Assembly (NCBI GenBank): GCA_026387175.1
Contig: JAPLME010000010.1
Coordinates: forward strand, 1 to 62,095
Direction: 5' to 3'
Length of the DNA: 62,095 nt
Source: Candidatus Omnitrophota bacterium
GTDB lineage: Bacteria > Omnitrophota > Gorgyraeia > 2-01-FULL-45-10
The notes below the pieces were generated by a model that saw only the letters and a program-made list of their open reading frames with translations, ran no database searches and was not told the DNA's origin. The position numbers and the translations under genes were made by a program. Of this stretch, positions 8,693-16,951 are shown piece by piece (positions within the stretch are counted from its first letter, which is position 1; the number at the start of each line of letters is the position of its first letter).

Positions 8693-10075
8693 TCAAAGTT
8701 TACGACCTCTTCTTGGGTTAAGCTTTCTGACGCGCAATCTTTTTGCTCTTGAGACAGGCAGGAATAGATGCCGCTTCGTTTCCGCCACTATCACGCCATT
8801 TAGGGCAATGAGCGATACGAGGTTGGGAACAGCCATTAAAGCATTTGCGATATCCGCAAACGTCCATACGACCGGAAGGACTGTTATCGAACCGATCATT
8901 ACGCTTATTACCCATAACCAGCGGTAAGGCAGGATTGCCTTTATACCTAAGAGATATTCGATCGCTTTCTCCCCATAATAAGACCATCCGATAATAGTGG
9001 AAAATACAAATATCAAAAGCCCGATAGTCAGGATAGCCGGCCCTATTACCGGGATCTGCGAAAAAGCCTCCTTAGTTAATAATGCGGCATTCAGCCCTTT
9101 TGTCCATGCTCCGGAATTGACTACAACAAGGCCGGTCATCGCGCATATGACCACCGTATCCCAGAATGTGCCTGTGGATGAAACCAGCGCCTGCTGGATC
9201 GGGTTCTTCGTCCGCGCGGCAGCCGCGACTATCGGCGCGCTTCCGAGCCCCGACTCATTGGAGAATAACCCGCGGGCTATTCCATAACGTATGGCCTCGC
9301 GCATGCCGGCGCCGAGAAACCCTCCCACCGCTGCCTGGCCCGTAAAAGCGGAAGAAAATATCAGCGAGATAGTTTTCGGCAGTGAATTTAAATTCAAAAA
9401 TAATATAATAAGGCAGCCGATCACATAAAAGATGGCCATGAACGGGACCATCCATTCGCAGGCGCGGGAGATGGATTTTATCCCGCCTAGTATCACGAAT
9501 GCCGTTAAGACGGTCATGATTATACCGCTTATCCAGAGAGGTATCGATAATGTATCTTTAAGCAAGACGGCTACGGAATTGGCCTGCACCATGTTGCCGA
9601 TGCCGAAAGCCGCAATGGCGGTAAAACCGGCGAAAAGGATCCCCAGCCATTTCTGACGCATGCCTTTTTCAATCACATACATCGGTCCGCCGCAATATTC
9701 ACCGCGATCGTTTCTTATCCTGTATTTTATGGAGAGCACCGCCTCGGAAAATTTCGTAGCCATTCCGAAGACGCCGGTGAGCCACATCCACAATACGGCG
9801 CCGGGCCCGCCCAGAGCCACCGCAGAAGCGACGCCCACGATATTGCCCGTTCCGATCGTCGCGGCAAGCGCGGTCATCAGCGCGCCGAAATGGCTGATAT
9901 CTCCCTTAGCATGACTTTTTTTCGTGAAGGAGAGCTTGAGGGCTCTGCCTATAAACACCTGCATGAACTTAAGGCGGAATGTCAGGAAAAGGTGCGTCCC
10001 GAAGAGAAGGATGAGGAGCGGGGGTCCCCAGAGAAAACTGCTTATCTTCGATAGGATCGGTTCTATTGTATTGAT
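8693..10075 (-). CDS. Alanine/glycine:cation symporter (AGCS family)
   Basis: A sodium- or proton-coupled amino-acid symporter with about ten membrane spans; family marks are ATIGTGNIVGVA, GGPMYVIEKGM and SNESGLGSAPIVAAAA. The first ATG (at 9964) falls inside the first membrane span: the frame continues upstream with SSFLWGPPLLILL and FRLKF, which are the family's normal N-terminus. No ATG, GTG or TTG occurs between there and the in-frame stop, so I place the start provisionally at ATC 10075, three bases after a GGAGAG; an ATA at 10066 is another option. The gene follows the alanine-dehydrogenase-like gene by 13 bases, so coupled translation is likely. Role: alanine or glycine uptake. Confidence 0.88.
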   Translation of the reverse strand: MNTIEPILSKISSFLWGPPLLILLFGTHLFLTFRLKFMQVFIGRALKLSFTKKSHAKGDISHFGALMTALAATIGTGNIVGVASAVALGGPGAVLWMWLTGVFGMATKFSEAVLSIKYRIRNDRGEYCGGPMYVIEKGMRQKWLGILFAGFTAIAAFGIGNMVQANSVAVLLKDTLSIPLWISGIIMTVLTAFVILGGIKSISRACEWMVPFMAIFYVIGCLIILFLNLNSLPKTISLIFSSAFTGQAAVGGFLGAGMREAIRYGIARGLFSNESGLGSAPIVAAAARTKNPIQQALVSSTGTFWDTVVICAMTGLVVVNSGAWTKGLNAALLTKEAFSQIPVIGPAILTIGLLIFVFSTIIGWSYYGEKAIEYLLGIKAILPYRWLWVISVMIGSITVLPVVWTFADIANALMAVPNLVSLIALNGVIVAETKRHLFLPVSRAKRLRVRKLNPRRGRKL

Positions 10076-10088
10076 GGGCTCTCCGTTG

Positions 10089-11075
10089 TTAAGATTTAGG
10101 GATCAGGTCCATCCTTTTCCCGATACGGCGGCGGAGAGCGCCCCTGTAAACAAAATCCGCAACGGCCGCATCCTGTATAGCAAGCCCTGTCGAATCAAAG
10201 ACCGTTATCTCCTGGGGATTTATCCGGCCGCGTTTAGTCCCATTTATAATTTCGCCTATATCGGCGTAAATATCCTGTCTGGAAATCAGCTTCTTGCTGA
10301 GAGGCACATTTATCTCTCCGCTGTGGGAGGCCTGTTCCCATGAATCGATCACTATTTTAGCTTTTTTAAGGATTGCCGGATCAAGCTCCTCTTTTCCTTC
10401 CGCATCGGCGCCGATAGCGTTTATATGGCAGCCTTTTTTCAGCCACTCCAGCTTAACGATCGGCTTTCTTGAGGGGGTAGTGGTAATGACTATGTCGCTA
10501 GGCCTTACGCAATTTTCTATATCTTTTGCTACAGTGAACTTCAAGCCGGGTCTTTTCATATTCCGTACAAAACTCACGGCGTCGGAGCCGAGCTTACCCC
10601 ATACCCTGACTTCTTTTAAACGAACGACTTCCAGCAGCCCTTTTAATTGAGATTCTGCCTGCGCGCCGCAGCCGACCATTCCGGCAATTTTGGAATCTTT
10701 TCTGGCCAGGTATTTGGCGGCCACCGCGCCGGCGGCCCCTGTCCTTAAAGCAGTGGCATATGAACCGGCCATTATACATAATGGATATCCGTTACGCGGA
10801 TCGCTCAAGGTTATTATTGCCATTACCGTAGGAAGGTTGAATCTTTTGTTTCCGGGATGGACGTTGACCCACTTAAGGGCGCATGCGCCGGTCCGCTCTA
10901 TATATGCGGGCATCGCCCTGAAATCGCCGTTATGTCCGGCGAGGTGCAGATATATCTTGGCGGGCATTTGAGTCATGCCTTTTCCATATTCCCGGAAGGC
11001 CGATTCAACCGCCTTAATGGCGTCTTTAATGCCGATCACTTTTTTAACGTCTTTTTCCGACAGGATAAGAGTCAT
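10089..11075 (-). CDS. Ornithine cyclodeaminase / alanine dehydrogenase family enzyme
   Basis: 328 residues of the ornithine cyclodeaminase/mu-crystallin family. The N-terminal half holds the substrate site (FRAMPAY, then CALKWVNVHPGN, whose Lys is the usual catalytic residue) and TALRTGAAGAVAAKYLA; the NAD-binding part has MVGCGAQAESQLKGL; the end has VFDSTGLAIQD. Members are either ornithine cyclodeaminases or, as in some archaea, NAD-dependent alanine dehydrogenases. Because the next gene of the operon is an alanine/glycine symporter, alanine dehydrogenase is the better guess: imported alanine would be deaminated to pyruvate and ammonium. The family is certain, the exact substrate is not. 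Confidence 0.88.
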   Translation of the reverse strand: MTLILSEKDVKKVIGIKDAIKAVESAFREYGKGMTQMPAKIYLHLAGHNGDFRAMPAYIERTGACALKWVNVHPGNKRFNLPTVMAIITLSDPRNGYPLCIMAGSYATALRTGAAGAVAAKYLARKDSKIAGMVGCGAQAESQLKGLLEVVRLKEVRVWGKLGSDAVSFVRNMKRPGLKFTVAKDIENCVRPSDIVITTTPSRKPIVKLEWLKKGCHINAIGADAEGKEELDPAILKKAKIVIDSWEQASHSGEINVPLSKKLISRQDIYADIGEIINGTKRGRINPQEITVFDSTGLAIQDAAVADFVYRGALRRRIGKRMDLIPKS

Positions 11076-11105
11076 TGAGAGGATTATACCACTCCTCTTT
11101 CGGGT

Positions 11106-11134
11106 TTGCCAAAATTTTATATATGTGATATTAT
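11106..11134 (+). promoter_or_regulatory. Sigma70-like promoter of the homospermidine synthase gene
   Basis: TTGCCA (11106-11111), a 17-base spacer and TATTAT (11129-11134). The expected transcription start is near 11141, only a few bases before the ATG at 11144, and there is no Shine-Dalgarno sequence, so the mRNA would be almost leaderless. The divergent alanine operon starts just upstream. Confidence 0.45.
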
Positions 11135-11143
11135 TTTGTTGGG

Positions 11144-12592
11144 ATGATATTTAAAAATAAAGTTTTGATGATCGGATACGGATCAGTAGCACGCTGCGTT
11201 TTACCTATCCTCCTCAAGCATATCTCTATACCGTACAAAAATATTACAATAGTCGATTTTACAGATAAAAGGAAAGAGCTCTCGCGCTGGATTAAGCGCG
11301 GAATAAAATTCTTCCAGGAAAAAATCACCCCTCTTAATATTTCGCAAGTCCTATCGGAACATGTGTCTCCCGGCGGCATTATAATCGACTTATCGTGGAA
11401 TATAGATTGCGTTGAGATGCTTAGCTGGTGCCATGAGAACAAAGTTTTGTATATCAATACATCTGTAGAGCAATGGGATCCGTATGCCGATATTCACAGC
11501 AAAACCCCGTTTCAGAAATCTCTATATTACCGTCAGAAAGAAATACAGAAAGTAGCGTCCCGATGGAAGAGGCCTATGACGACGGCGATTTTGGACCATG
11601 GCGCGAACCCGGGGCTCATCTCTCATTTCACAAAAAAGGGCCTTGCCGATATAGCCCAAAAATTATTAGACGAAAATAATATTTCGCCGAAGATAAAACA
11701 CAGGATCAAGGAATGCCTTAAGGCAAAGATATTCTCTTATTTGGCGAGGGAGCTGAAGGTCAAGGTTATTCATATAAGTGAACACGACACGCAGATAACA
11801 AATATACCTAAAAGGCATAATGAATTTGTGGGGACATGGAGCATCGAAGGTCTAAGAGAGGAGGGGATCGCTCCCGCGGAAATGGGATGGGGGACCCACG
11901 AAACGGATATACCGTTATTCTCGACGTTTCCACCCTCGAATAGCAAAAATCAGATATTTCTGTCTCAGATGGGAATGAATACGTGGGTCCGGTCCTGGGT
12001 TCCCAGTGAAGAGATAATCGGGATGGTTATACGCCATGCGGAAGCGGCAAGTATTTCAGATCACCTTACCGTCAGAGAAAAAGGGAAGACGGTCTATTGC
12101 CCCACGGTGCATTATGCGTATATGCCGTGCAACGAAACGATAACATCTCTTTATGAGCTCAGGAGCAGAAATTATGATCTTCAGAAACAATTGAGGATCA
12201 TGAGCGATGAGATCATTGGAGGCGACGATATACTGGGAGCTCTTATCATGGGGCATCAGTATAACTCCTGGTGGACCGGAAGCGTACTCAGTATTCAAGA
12301 GTCGCGCAGGCTCATTCCTCATCAAAACGCGACAACGATACAGGTAGCTATAGGGGCAGTATCAGCGGTTATGTGGATGCTGGAAAATCCGCAAAAAGGG
12401 ATCTGTATGCCGGATGATCTTCCATATGAGTACATTCTTAACATAGCGCGCCCGTATCTGGGAAAATTTGTGTCAACTCCTTCAGACTGGACACCGCTTA
12501 AAAATTATCAGATCTTCTTTAAGGAAAACCCCAATCTATGCCTTGACAGAAAGAACGTATGGTCTTTTAAGAATTTCTTGTTTTGTGATTAG
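11144..12592 (+). CDS. hss: Homospermidine synthase
   Basis: 482 residues, the normal length of bacterial homospermidine synthase. The NAD-binding fold at the N-terminus reads VLMIGYGSVARCVLPILLKH, followed by IIDLSWNID and INTSVEQWDPY, then LDHGANPGLISHFTK and WGTHETDIP, all hallmarks of this saccharopine-dehydrogenase-like enzyme. It joins two putrescine molecules, or putrescine with spermidine, into homospermidine with NAD as bound redox cofactor, in the cytoplasm. The gene stands alone behind its own promoter. No other polyamine gene is in view. The start at 11144 gives a sensible N-terminus; a second ATG at 11168 would remove only eight residues. Confidence 0.93.
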   Translation: MIFKNKVLMIGYGSVARCVLPILLKHISIPYKNITIVDFTDKRKELSRWIKRGIKFFQEKITPLNISQVLSEHVSPGGIIIDLSWNIDCVEMLSWCHENKVLYINTSVEQWDPYADIHSKTPFQKSLYYRQKEIQKVASRWKRPMTTAILDHGANPGLISHFTKKGLADIAQKLLDENNISPKIKHRIKECLKAKIFSYLARELKVKVIHISEHDTQITNIPKRHNEFVGTWSIEGLREEGIAPAEMGWGTHETDIPLFSTFPPSNSKNQIFLSQMGMNTWVRSWVPSEEIIGMVIRHAEAASISDHLTVREKGKTVYCPTVHYAYMPCNETITSLYELRSRNYDLQKQLRIMSDEIIGGDDILGALIMGHQYNSWWTGSVLSIQESRRLIPHQNATTIQVAIGAVSAVMWMLENPQKGICMPDDLPYEYILNIARPYLGKFVSTPSDWTPLKNYQIFFKENPNLCLDRKNVWSFKNFLFCD

Positions 12593-12652
12593 CTTTTATT
12601 GCTGTTTTTGGCGATCGGTAACGCGGTATTGACAATGAGGAAAGGTGGCGCA

Positions 12653-13318
12653 ATGAAGAAGATCATAGTTTTAGTTTTAGCATGTTTAGTTGTAATGCCG
12701 TATTTTGCTAAAGCCGAAGAGGCCAAGCCCATCCAGCTGGCGGTATTCAATCCTGTCCAACTCGTTCCTGAGCAGGAATCCATTAAAGGAGCGCGTCTTA
12801 GTTTATTTTACACAGTTAATAAAGATGTAACCGGATTGAGCCTTGTATGGCTAGGCGTGAACAGGGCTACGAACGATGCGTCCGGTGTTGAGATCGGCCT
12901 TGGGAACTGGGTTGAGGGCGCTGCCTGTGGCGGGCAAATTGGCATAGTCAATCATACCGGAAAACGTTTTGTCGGTATGCAATACGGCATGGCCAATGTT
13001 GTGGAAGGCGATTTTACCGGCTTACAGTGGGGACTTGTAAATTGGGCAGAGGGATTCATGCACGGCATACAAGCCGGTGTCGTAAATATCTCAAAGGGCC
13101 AGTCTTCAGGCATAGAGCTGGGCGTAGTAAATTATAATACAGCCTCGATGCGGGGTTTCCAGGGAGGGTTTGTTAATTATGCCGGGGAGATGCACGGGTT
13201 TCAACTGGGGCTTGTTAATTACACGAAATCTCTCGACGGGCTTCAGGTAGGTCTCGGCAACTATAACGGTAATAAGAAACCAATGGAATTCATGGTTATT
13301 GCTAACTGGGCGTTTTAA
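12653..13318 (+). CDS. Exported protein with LA_2272-type surface repeats
   Basis: I choose ATG 12653 because AAAGGTGG lies just upstream and because it gives a clean signal peptide ending at AKA-EE; an in-frame start at 12599 would add 18 unlikely residues. The mature part, from about residue 80 on, is a series of about eight units of roughly 16-20 residues with the pattern G-x-Q-x-G-x-V-N, for example GIQAGVVNISKG, GFQGGFVNYAGE, GLQVGLGNYNG. This is the glycine/asparagine repeat I know from Leptospira LA_2272-like surface proteins; it probably folds as a regular beta-solenoid or small barrel in the outer membrane. It ends in NWAF. Function unknown. Confidence 0.7.
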   Translation: MKKIIVLVLACLVVMPYFAKAEEAKPIQLAVFNPVQLVPEQESIKGARLSLFYTVNKDVTGLSLVWLGVNRATNDASGVEIGLGNWVEGAACGGQIGIVNHTGKRFVGMQYGMANVVEGDFTGLQWGLVNWAEGFMHGIQAGVVNISKGQSSGIELGVVNYNTASMRGFQGGFVNYAGEMHGFQLGLVNYTKSLDGLQVGLGNYNGNKKPMEFMVIANWAF

Positions 13319-13352
13319 ATGATATAAGAGACATAGATGAGAGCACTTGTAA

Positions 13353-13479
13353 AAATGGTTACCAAGGTCAGCTATTTCTTACCTGTATAGTCAGAAGTAT
13401 TGAATTTGTAAAATAAGCACTAGGCAGTGTTTTAATACAACGACGTTCCATTCTTCATAGAAGAAGGAACGTCGTTGTA
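13353..13479 (+). promoter_or_regulatory. Nitrogen-island leader motif, copy A
   Basis: Four parts in order. Stem AAATGGTT (13353-13360) with AGCTATTT (13370-13377) around the loop ACCAAGGTC. Box TTACCTGTAT (13379-13388). Small hairpin CACT/AGTG (13418-13429). Long hairpin 13436-13479, containing GACGTTCC and GGAACGTC. The same order recurs at 16735 and 20575. It precedes the truncated porin gene. Confidence 0.5.
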
Positions 13480-13483
13480 TTTA
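13436..13483 (+). terminator. Terminator-like hairpin of leader A
   Basis: A nearly perfect hairpin of twenty pairs: TACAACGACGTTCC (13436-13449) and TTCTTC (13451-13456) pair with GAAGAA (13460-13465) and GGAACGTCGTTGTA (13466-13479) across an ATA loop. The tail TTTAT is only weakly T-rich. It ends either the upstream gene or, as attenuator, the leader transcript. Confidence 0.6.
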
Positions 13484-13513
13484 TAATAGTTAGGACAGGA
13501 AGGAGGATCCAAT

Positions 13514-14653
13514 ATGAAAATGATCAAATTCGTTATTATCGCGGTCTGTTGCGTGCTTGCGATAACATTCACCAATACATTACTGCACGCTGATGAAAAT
13601 GCGCCGCTGATGAACGCTTTGGATGAGATAGGACTGGCCGAACCATTGAACAAGGCAGGAATCAATATCTACGGCTATGCTGAAGGCGGTTGGTTTTATG
13701 ATGCCACTTCGCCTCATAAAGGATCGGGCCCAACCTTCATCGGATATAACAACTTCAAAAGCGATATCACTCTTGATAAAGTAAGTTTGAATGTCGAACG
13801 CACGGTCGATCCAACAAAAAAACAGTTTGACGTGGGCGGCCGTATAGAAGGTATCTTTGGCGCGGATGCCGCGTTCATCCACTCGAATGGTATGTGGGAT
13901 ATTCAAACGGGTCACAACCAATGGGACCTTCTCCAGGCCTATGTGGATGCGGCTCTCCCTTATATACCGGTACGGCTCCGATTCGGTAAATGGATCGAGC
14001 TCGCCGGTTTCGAGCAATTCAGCGCAAATATTTACGGAGCTTTCGGTGATCCGGCCAGGGCGCTATATTCTTATAGTTACCAGTTCCTCTATGCTGAGCC
14101 GGGCACTCAGACCGGTCTTCTGGCCACCTACGTGCTGAATCCGCAATGGACGTTTGACGTTGGTACCACTTTAGGTTGGAACCAATCACTTCGCGATGCC
14201 AATCATGCTCTCGATTTCCTGGGCCGCGCGACTTTTACGCCCAGCGATAGGACTACCGTTATTTTCACGATGACGGAAGGCCCGGAGTTCCCGATCGGCG
14301 TCGGACACAATCTGTCTCCCGGTGATAACGCCAACTGGTGGACTGCCCTGGACTTAGTTATCACCCAGAAGATCAATGACAAATTGAGCCTCGGCCTGGG
14401 CACTGACTATGTTGAGACTCCGAAGATCCCCGGATTACAGGATAAGGCCAAACAATGGGGAGGTGTTGCCGGCTATGCCAGTTACGCGCTTGATCCGCAT
14501 CTTACCCTGAATACCCGCCTGGAATGGTATAAAGATGCGGCTGGCGGTTTCTCCACCGGTGCGCCTGTCGGTGCCAATTATTACGAAATAACGGAGGGAT
14601 TAGCTATCAAACCGTTCCCGAATGACAAAAACCTCAATTTCATTGACTTTTGA
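13514..14653 (+). CDS. Beta-barrel porin (BBP2-like), C-terminally truncated paralogue
   Basis: 379 residues with a signal peptide ending near LHA-DE and a well-placed AGGAGG at 13501-13506. It is a close paralogue of the 433-residue porin at 19249: long stretches such as INIYGYAEGGWFYDA, NNFKSDITLDKVSLNVERT and LAGFEQFSANIYGAF are shared almost unchanged. The general form is that of the OmpL-like porin family BBP2. After KPFPNDKNL the two sequences part: this copy ends with NFIDF and stops, while the other has the final two strands and a terminal LITF. It also lacks a short linker near residue 30. A barrel without its last strand pair may not assemble, so this may be a decaying copy, though it still has a leader and ribosome-binding site. 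Confidence 0.75.
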   Translation: MKMIKFVIIAVCCVLAITFTNTLLHADENAPLMNALDEIGLAEPLNKAGINIYGYAEGGWFYDATSPHKGSGPTFIGYNNFKSDITLDKVSLNVERTVDPTKKQFDVGGRIEGIFGADAAFIHSNGMWDIQTGHNQWDLLQAYVDAALPYIPVRLRFGKWIELAGFEQFSANIYGAFGDPARALYSYSYQFLYAEPGTQTGLLATYVLNPQWTFDVGTTLGWNQSLRDANHALDFLGRATFTPSDRTTVIFTMTEGPEFPIGVGHNLSPGDNANWWTALDLVITQKINDKLSLGLGTDYVETPKIPGLQDKAKQWGGVAGYASYALDPHLTLNTRLEWYKDAAGGFSTGAPVGANYYEITEGLAIKPFPNDKNLNFIDF

Positions 14654-14673
14654 TATATTAGGTATAATATATC
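14643..14673 (+). promoter_or_regulatory. Promoter with palindromic operator
   Basis: A perfect TATAAT (14663-14668) with TTGACT 14 bases upstream (shorter than the usual 17) lies inside the perfect palindrome GATATATTA (14652-14660) and TAATATATC (14665-14673). The palindrome is a likely repressor site. The hairpin at 14678 follows at once, so transcripts starting here would meet a terminator before reaching the permease gene at 14730. Confidence 0.35.
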
Positions 14674-14677
14674 AACA

Positions 14678-14707
14678 AAGCCTCTGCTATGTAAGCAGAG
14701 GCTTTTT
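14678..14707 (+). terminator. Rho-independent terminator
   Basis: AAGCCTCTGCT (14678-14688) pairs perfectly with AGCAGAGGCTT (14694-14704) across a five-base loop and runs into TTTTT. It ends the truncated porin transcript, or attenuates the next gene. Confidence 0.85.
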
Positions 14708-14729
14708 AATAAAGTAGAGTACCAAAATT

Positions 14730-16721
14730 ATGTCTAATAGATTAAGGGATAAGATAAACAGGATCAAGTGTTTTGTGTTGGGCAGAGCCTGTGACATAAA
14801 AGACCCGCGGCTCTTCCACAGGCTTTCCCTGATCGCCTTTTTTGCATGGATCGGCCTCGGCGCTGACGGATTGTCTTCCTCATGTTACGGTCCGGAAGAA
14901 GCTTTTCTTGCGCTTCAAGGCCATATATTCCTGGGTATATTTGTAGCAATCGGCACGGCGTTGACCATTTTGATAATAGCCGCAAGCTACAGTCAGATAG
15001 TCGAGCTCTTCCCCGGGGGAGGCGGAGGATATCTCGTCGCGAGTAAGCTTCTTTCTCCGCAGCTCGGCATGATATCCGGCTGCGCCCTTCTGATAGATTA
15101 CGTATTGACGATCACCCTTTCCATATCAAGCGGCGCCGACGCGATATTCAGTTTTCTGCCGCCAAGTTGGATCATCTATAAACTTCCTTTTGCCGTATGC
15201 GGCCTTCTTCTTCTGATAGTATTAAACCTGAAGGGCGTTAAAGAATCCGTTCTACCCCTTGTGCCCATATTTCTCACCTTCATTATCGCCCATGTCTTTG
15301 CCATTTTATACGGATTTTTCACTCACCTCATGGATTTCGGAGCCCTTGCCCAATCCACCAGGGCCGACATCGGACAGACATATTCTCAATTAGGCACGAT
15401 GGGTATAGTCCTGCTGATAATGCGTTCATACAGCATGGGAGCCGGAACGTACACAGGTATAGAAGCGGTCAGTAACGGTGTGCCTATTTTGCGGGAGCCG
15501 CAGGTGAAGACCGCGAAAAAGACGATGTTCTATATGGCAATTTCTCTTGCTTTCATGGCATTCGGCCTTATGGTCAATTACCTTCTCTACAGGGTACAGC
15601 ATGTGCCCGGCAAGACCCTCAATGCCGTTTTAATGGGAAGCGTAACTGCCGGATGGGATCCCCATATCGGCGGCACATTCGTTCTCATCACGCTTTTATC
15701 TGAGGGCATTCTGCTTTTTGTGGCCGCGCAGACAGGTTTTCTGGACGGGCCCCGTGTTCTGGCGAACATGTCGGCCGACCGCTGGTTTCCGTTCCAGTTC
15801 GCGCTTTTAAGCGAACGCTTTGTGATCAAGCATGGAATAGTCCTGATGGGTTTAGCCTCGCTTACCCTGATGATATTCAGCCGCGGCTCTGTCAAGTTCC
15901 TCGTCGTCCTGTATAGCATAAACGTCTTTATAACATTCTGTCTTTCTCAGGCCGGCATGGTTCGTCATTGGTGGAAAAGCCGGTTCGGCCCGGACCCATG
16001 GAGGAGAAGGCTTGCCGTGAACGGTATAGGCCTGATATTGACGGTATTTATTCTTGTTATGGTCATCGTGATCAAGTTCGGCGAGGGCGGATGGATAACG
16101 CTTATCATGACAGGATCATTGGTAGCCGTCGCGGCGGGCGTGAAAAGATATTATCGCAGGACGCAGAAAATATTGAAAAGGCTTGATAAGCTTGTATATA
16201 CGGTCGAGGCATACCAGGAAAAAAGTTCGGATGTCAAACAGAGCGTTCCAGGTTTTGATGAGACTTCGAAGACGGCGGTTATACTGGTCAATGGATTCAA
16301 CGGCATGGGGCTGCATACATTATTCAGCGTAGTGAGGCTCTTCGGCGATACGTTTAAGAATTTTGTGTTTATGGAGGCGGGGATAATAGACGCGGGCAGC
16401 TTTAAGGGAACCGACGCGATAGATGCCCTGAAGGAGAAGATCAGCGTCGATCTGTCGCGATATGAAAATTATATGCGCGAGCAGGGATTTTTTGCGACGA
16501 CATATTCCGCGATAGGTCCGCATGTCATAGACGAGATATCCACGATGGCGCGCAAGGTCTACGAGAAATATCCGAACTGTATATTTTTCGGCGGACAGAT
16601 AGTTTTCGATGAGGAAAGCTATCTGGACAAATTCCTGTATAATCATGTGACCTTTGCGGTGCAGAAAAGATTGCATCAAGAGGGTATGCCTTTTATGGTA
16701 ATGCCGATACAGGCCGGTTAA
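14730..16721 (+). CDS. APC-superfamily permease, KimA-like (probable K+ importer)
   Basis: 663 residues. The first 465 or so form an APC-fold transporter with about twelve spans; landmarks are GADGLSSSCYGPEEAF in the first span (the GADGLSS signature of the KimA/YdaO-type group), ELFPGGGGGYLVA in the third region and GAGTYTGIEAVSNGVPILREP. The remaining 190 residues are a soluble cytoplasmic domain (from VILVNGFNGMG on) as in KimA, where it helps regulate transport. Known members import potassium by proton symport; older annotation calls them amino-acid permeases, and I cannot tell substrate from sequence alone. The start has no strong ribosome-binding site. It sits in the nitrogen island but has its own upstream terminator. 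Confidence 0.75.
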   Translation: MSNRLRDKINRIKCFVLGRACDIKDPRLFHRLSLIAFFAWIGLGADGLSSSCYGPEEAFLALQGHIFLGIFVAIGTALTILIIAASYSQIVELFPGGGGGYLVASKLLSPQLGMISGCALLIDYVLTITLSISSGADAIFSFLPPSWIIYKLPFAVCGLLLLIVLNLKGVKESVLPLVPIFLTFIIAHVFAILYGFFTHLMDFGALAQSTRADIGQTYSQLGTMGIVLLIMRSYSMGAGTYTGIEAVSNGVPILREPQVKTAKKTMFYMAISLAFMAFGLMVNYLLYRVQHVPGKTLNAVLMGSVTAGWDPHIGGTFVLITLLSEGILLFVAAQTGFLDGPRVLANMSADRWFPFQFALLSERFVIKHGIVLMGLASLTLMIFSRGSVKFLVVLYSINVFITFCLSQAGMVRHWWKSRFGPDPWRRRLAVNGIGLILTVFILVMVIVIKFGEGGWITLIMTGSLVAVAAGVKRYYRRTQKILKRLDKLVYTVEAYQEKSSDVKQSVPGFDETSKTAVILVNGFNGMGLHTLFSVVRLFGDTFKNFVFMEAGIIDAGSFKGTDAIDALKEKISVDLSRYENYMREQGFFATTYSAIGPHVIDEISTMARKVYEKYPNCIFFGGQIVFDEESYLDKFLYNHVTFAVQKRLHQEGMPFMVMPIQAG

Positions 16722-16734
16722 CTGTGCTTAAGAT

Positions 16735-16842
16735 AAAGGTTACCAGGATCAACCTTTTTTTACTTGTATTAATGTAGGCTCGCATAGCTGCGAAAAGAGA
16801 CATAGGCGTTCCAAGATGATAAGGAACGCCGTTTTTATTTTT
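16735..16842 (+). promoter_or_regulatory. Nitrogen-island leader motif, copy B
   Basis: Stem AAAGGTT (16735-16741) with AACCTTT (16751-16757) around the loop ACCAGGATC. Box TTACTTGTAT (16760-16769). Small hairpin CGCA/TGCG (16781-16792). Terminator hairpin GGCGTTCC/GGAACGCC (16805-16830) with a T-rich tail. Compared with copy A the stem bases change but pairing is kept. It precedes the APC-P-II fusion gene by about 110 bases. Confidence 0.5.
16805..16842 (+). terminator. Terminator hairpin of leader B
   Basis: GGCGTTCC (16805-16812) and GGAACGCC (16823-16830) form an eight-pair stem with a ten-base loop, followed by GTTTTTATTTTT. This is a classical rho-independent terminator between the KimA-like gene and the fusion gene. 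Confidence 0.8.
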
Positions 16843-16951
16843 CAATCAGATGTAAGACTGTGGCGTCATTTTATCCACGATGGATGGAATGGCGCTTTTT
16901 AATTTTTATCGGCTGAATGTGTAAGTAAATATGAACGAGGAGGGCCTGAAC

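Noticed and set aside
16781-16830. ANTAR-type dual hexaloop RNA
   Set aside because: The small hairpin of copy B can be drawn with a hexaloop having A1 and G4, but copies A and C do not have A1 and none has the second hexaloop.
16843-16951. Sigma54 promoter before the APC-P-II gene
   Set aside because: No TGGCAC-N5-TTGC match with correct GG/GC spacing is found here or before amt.
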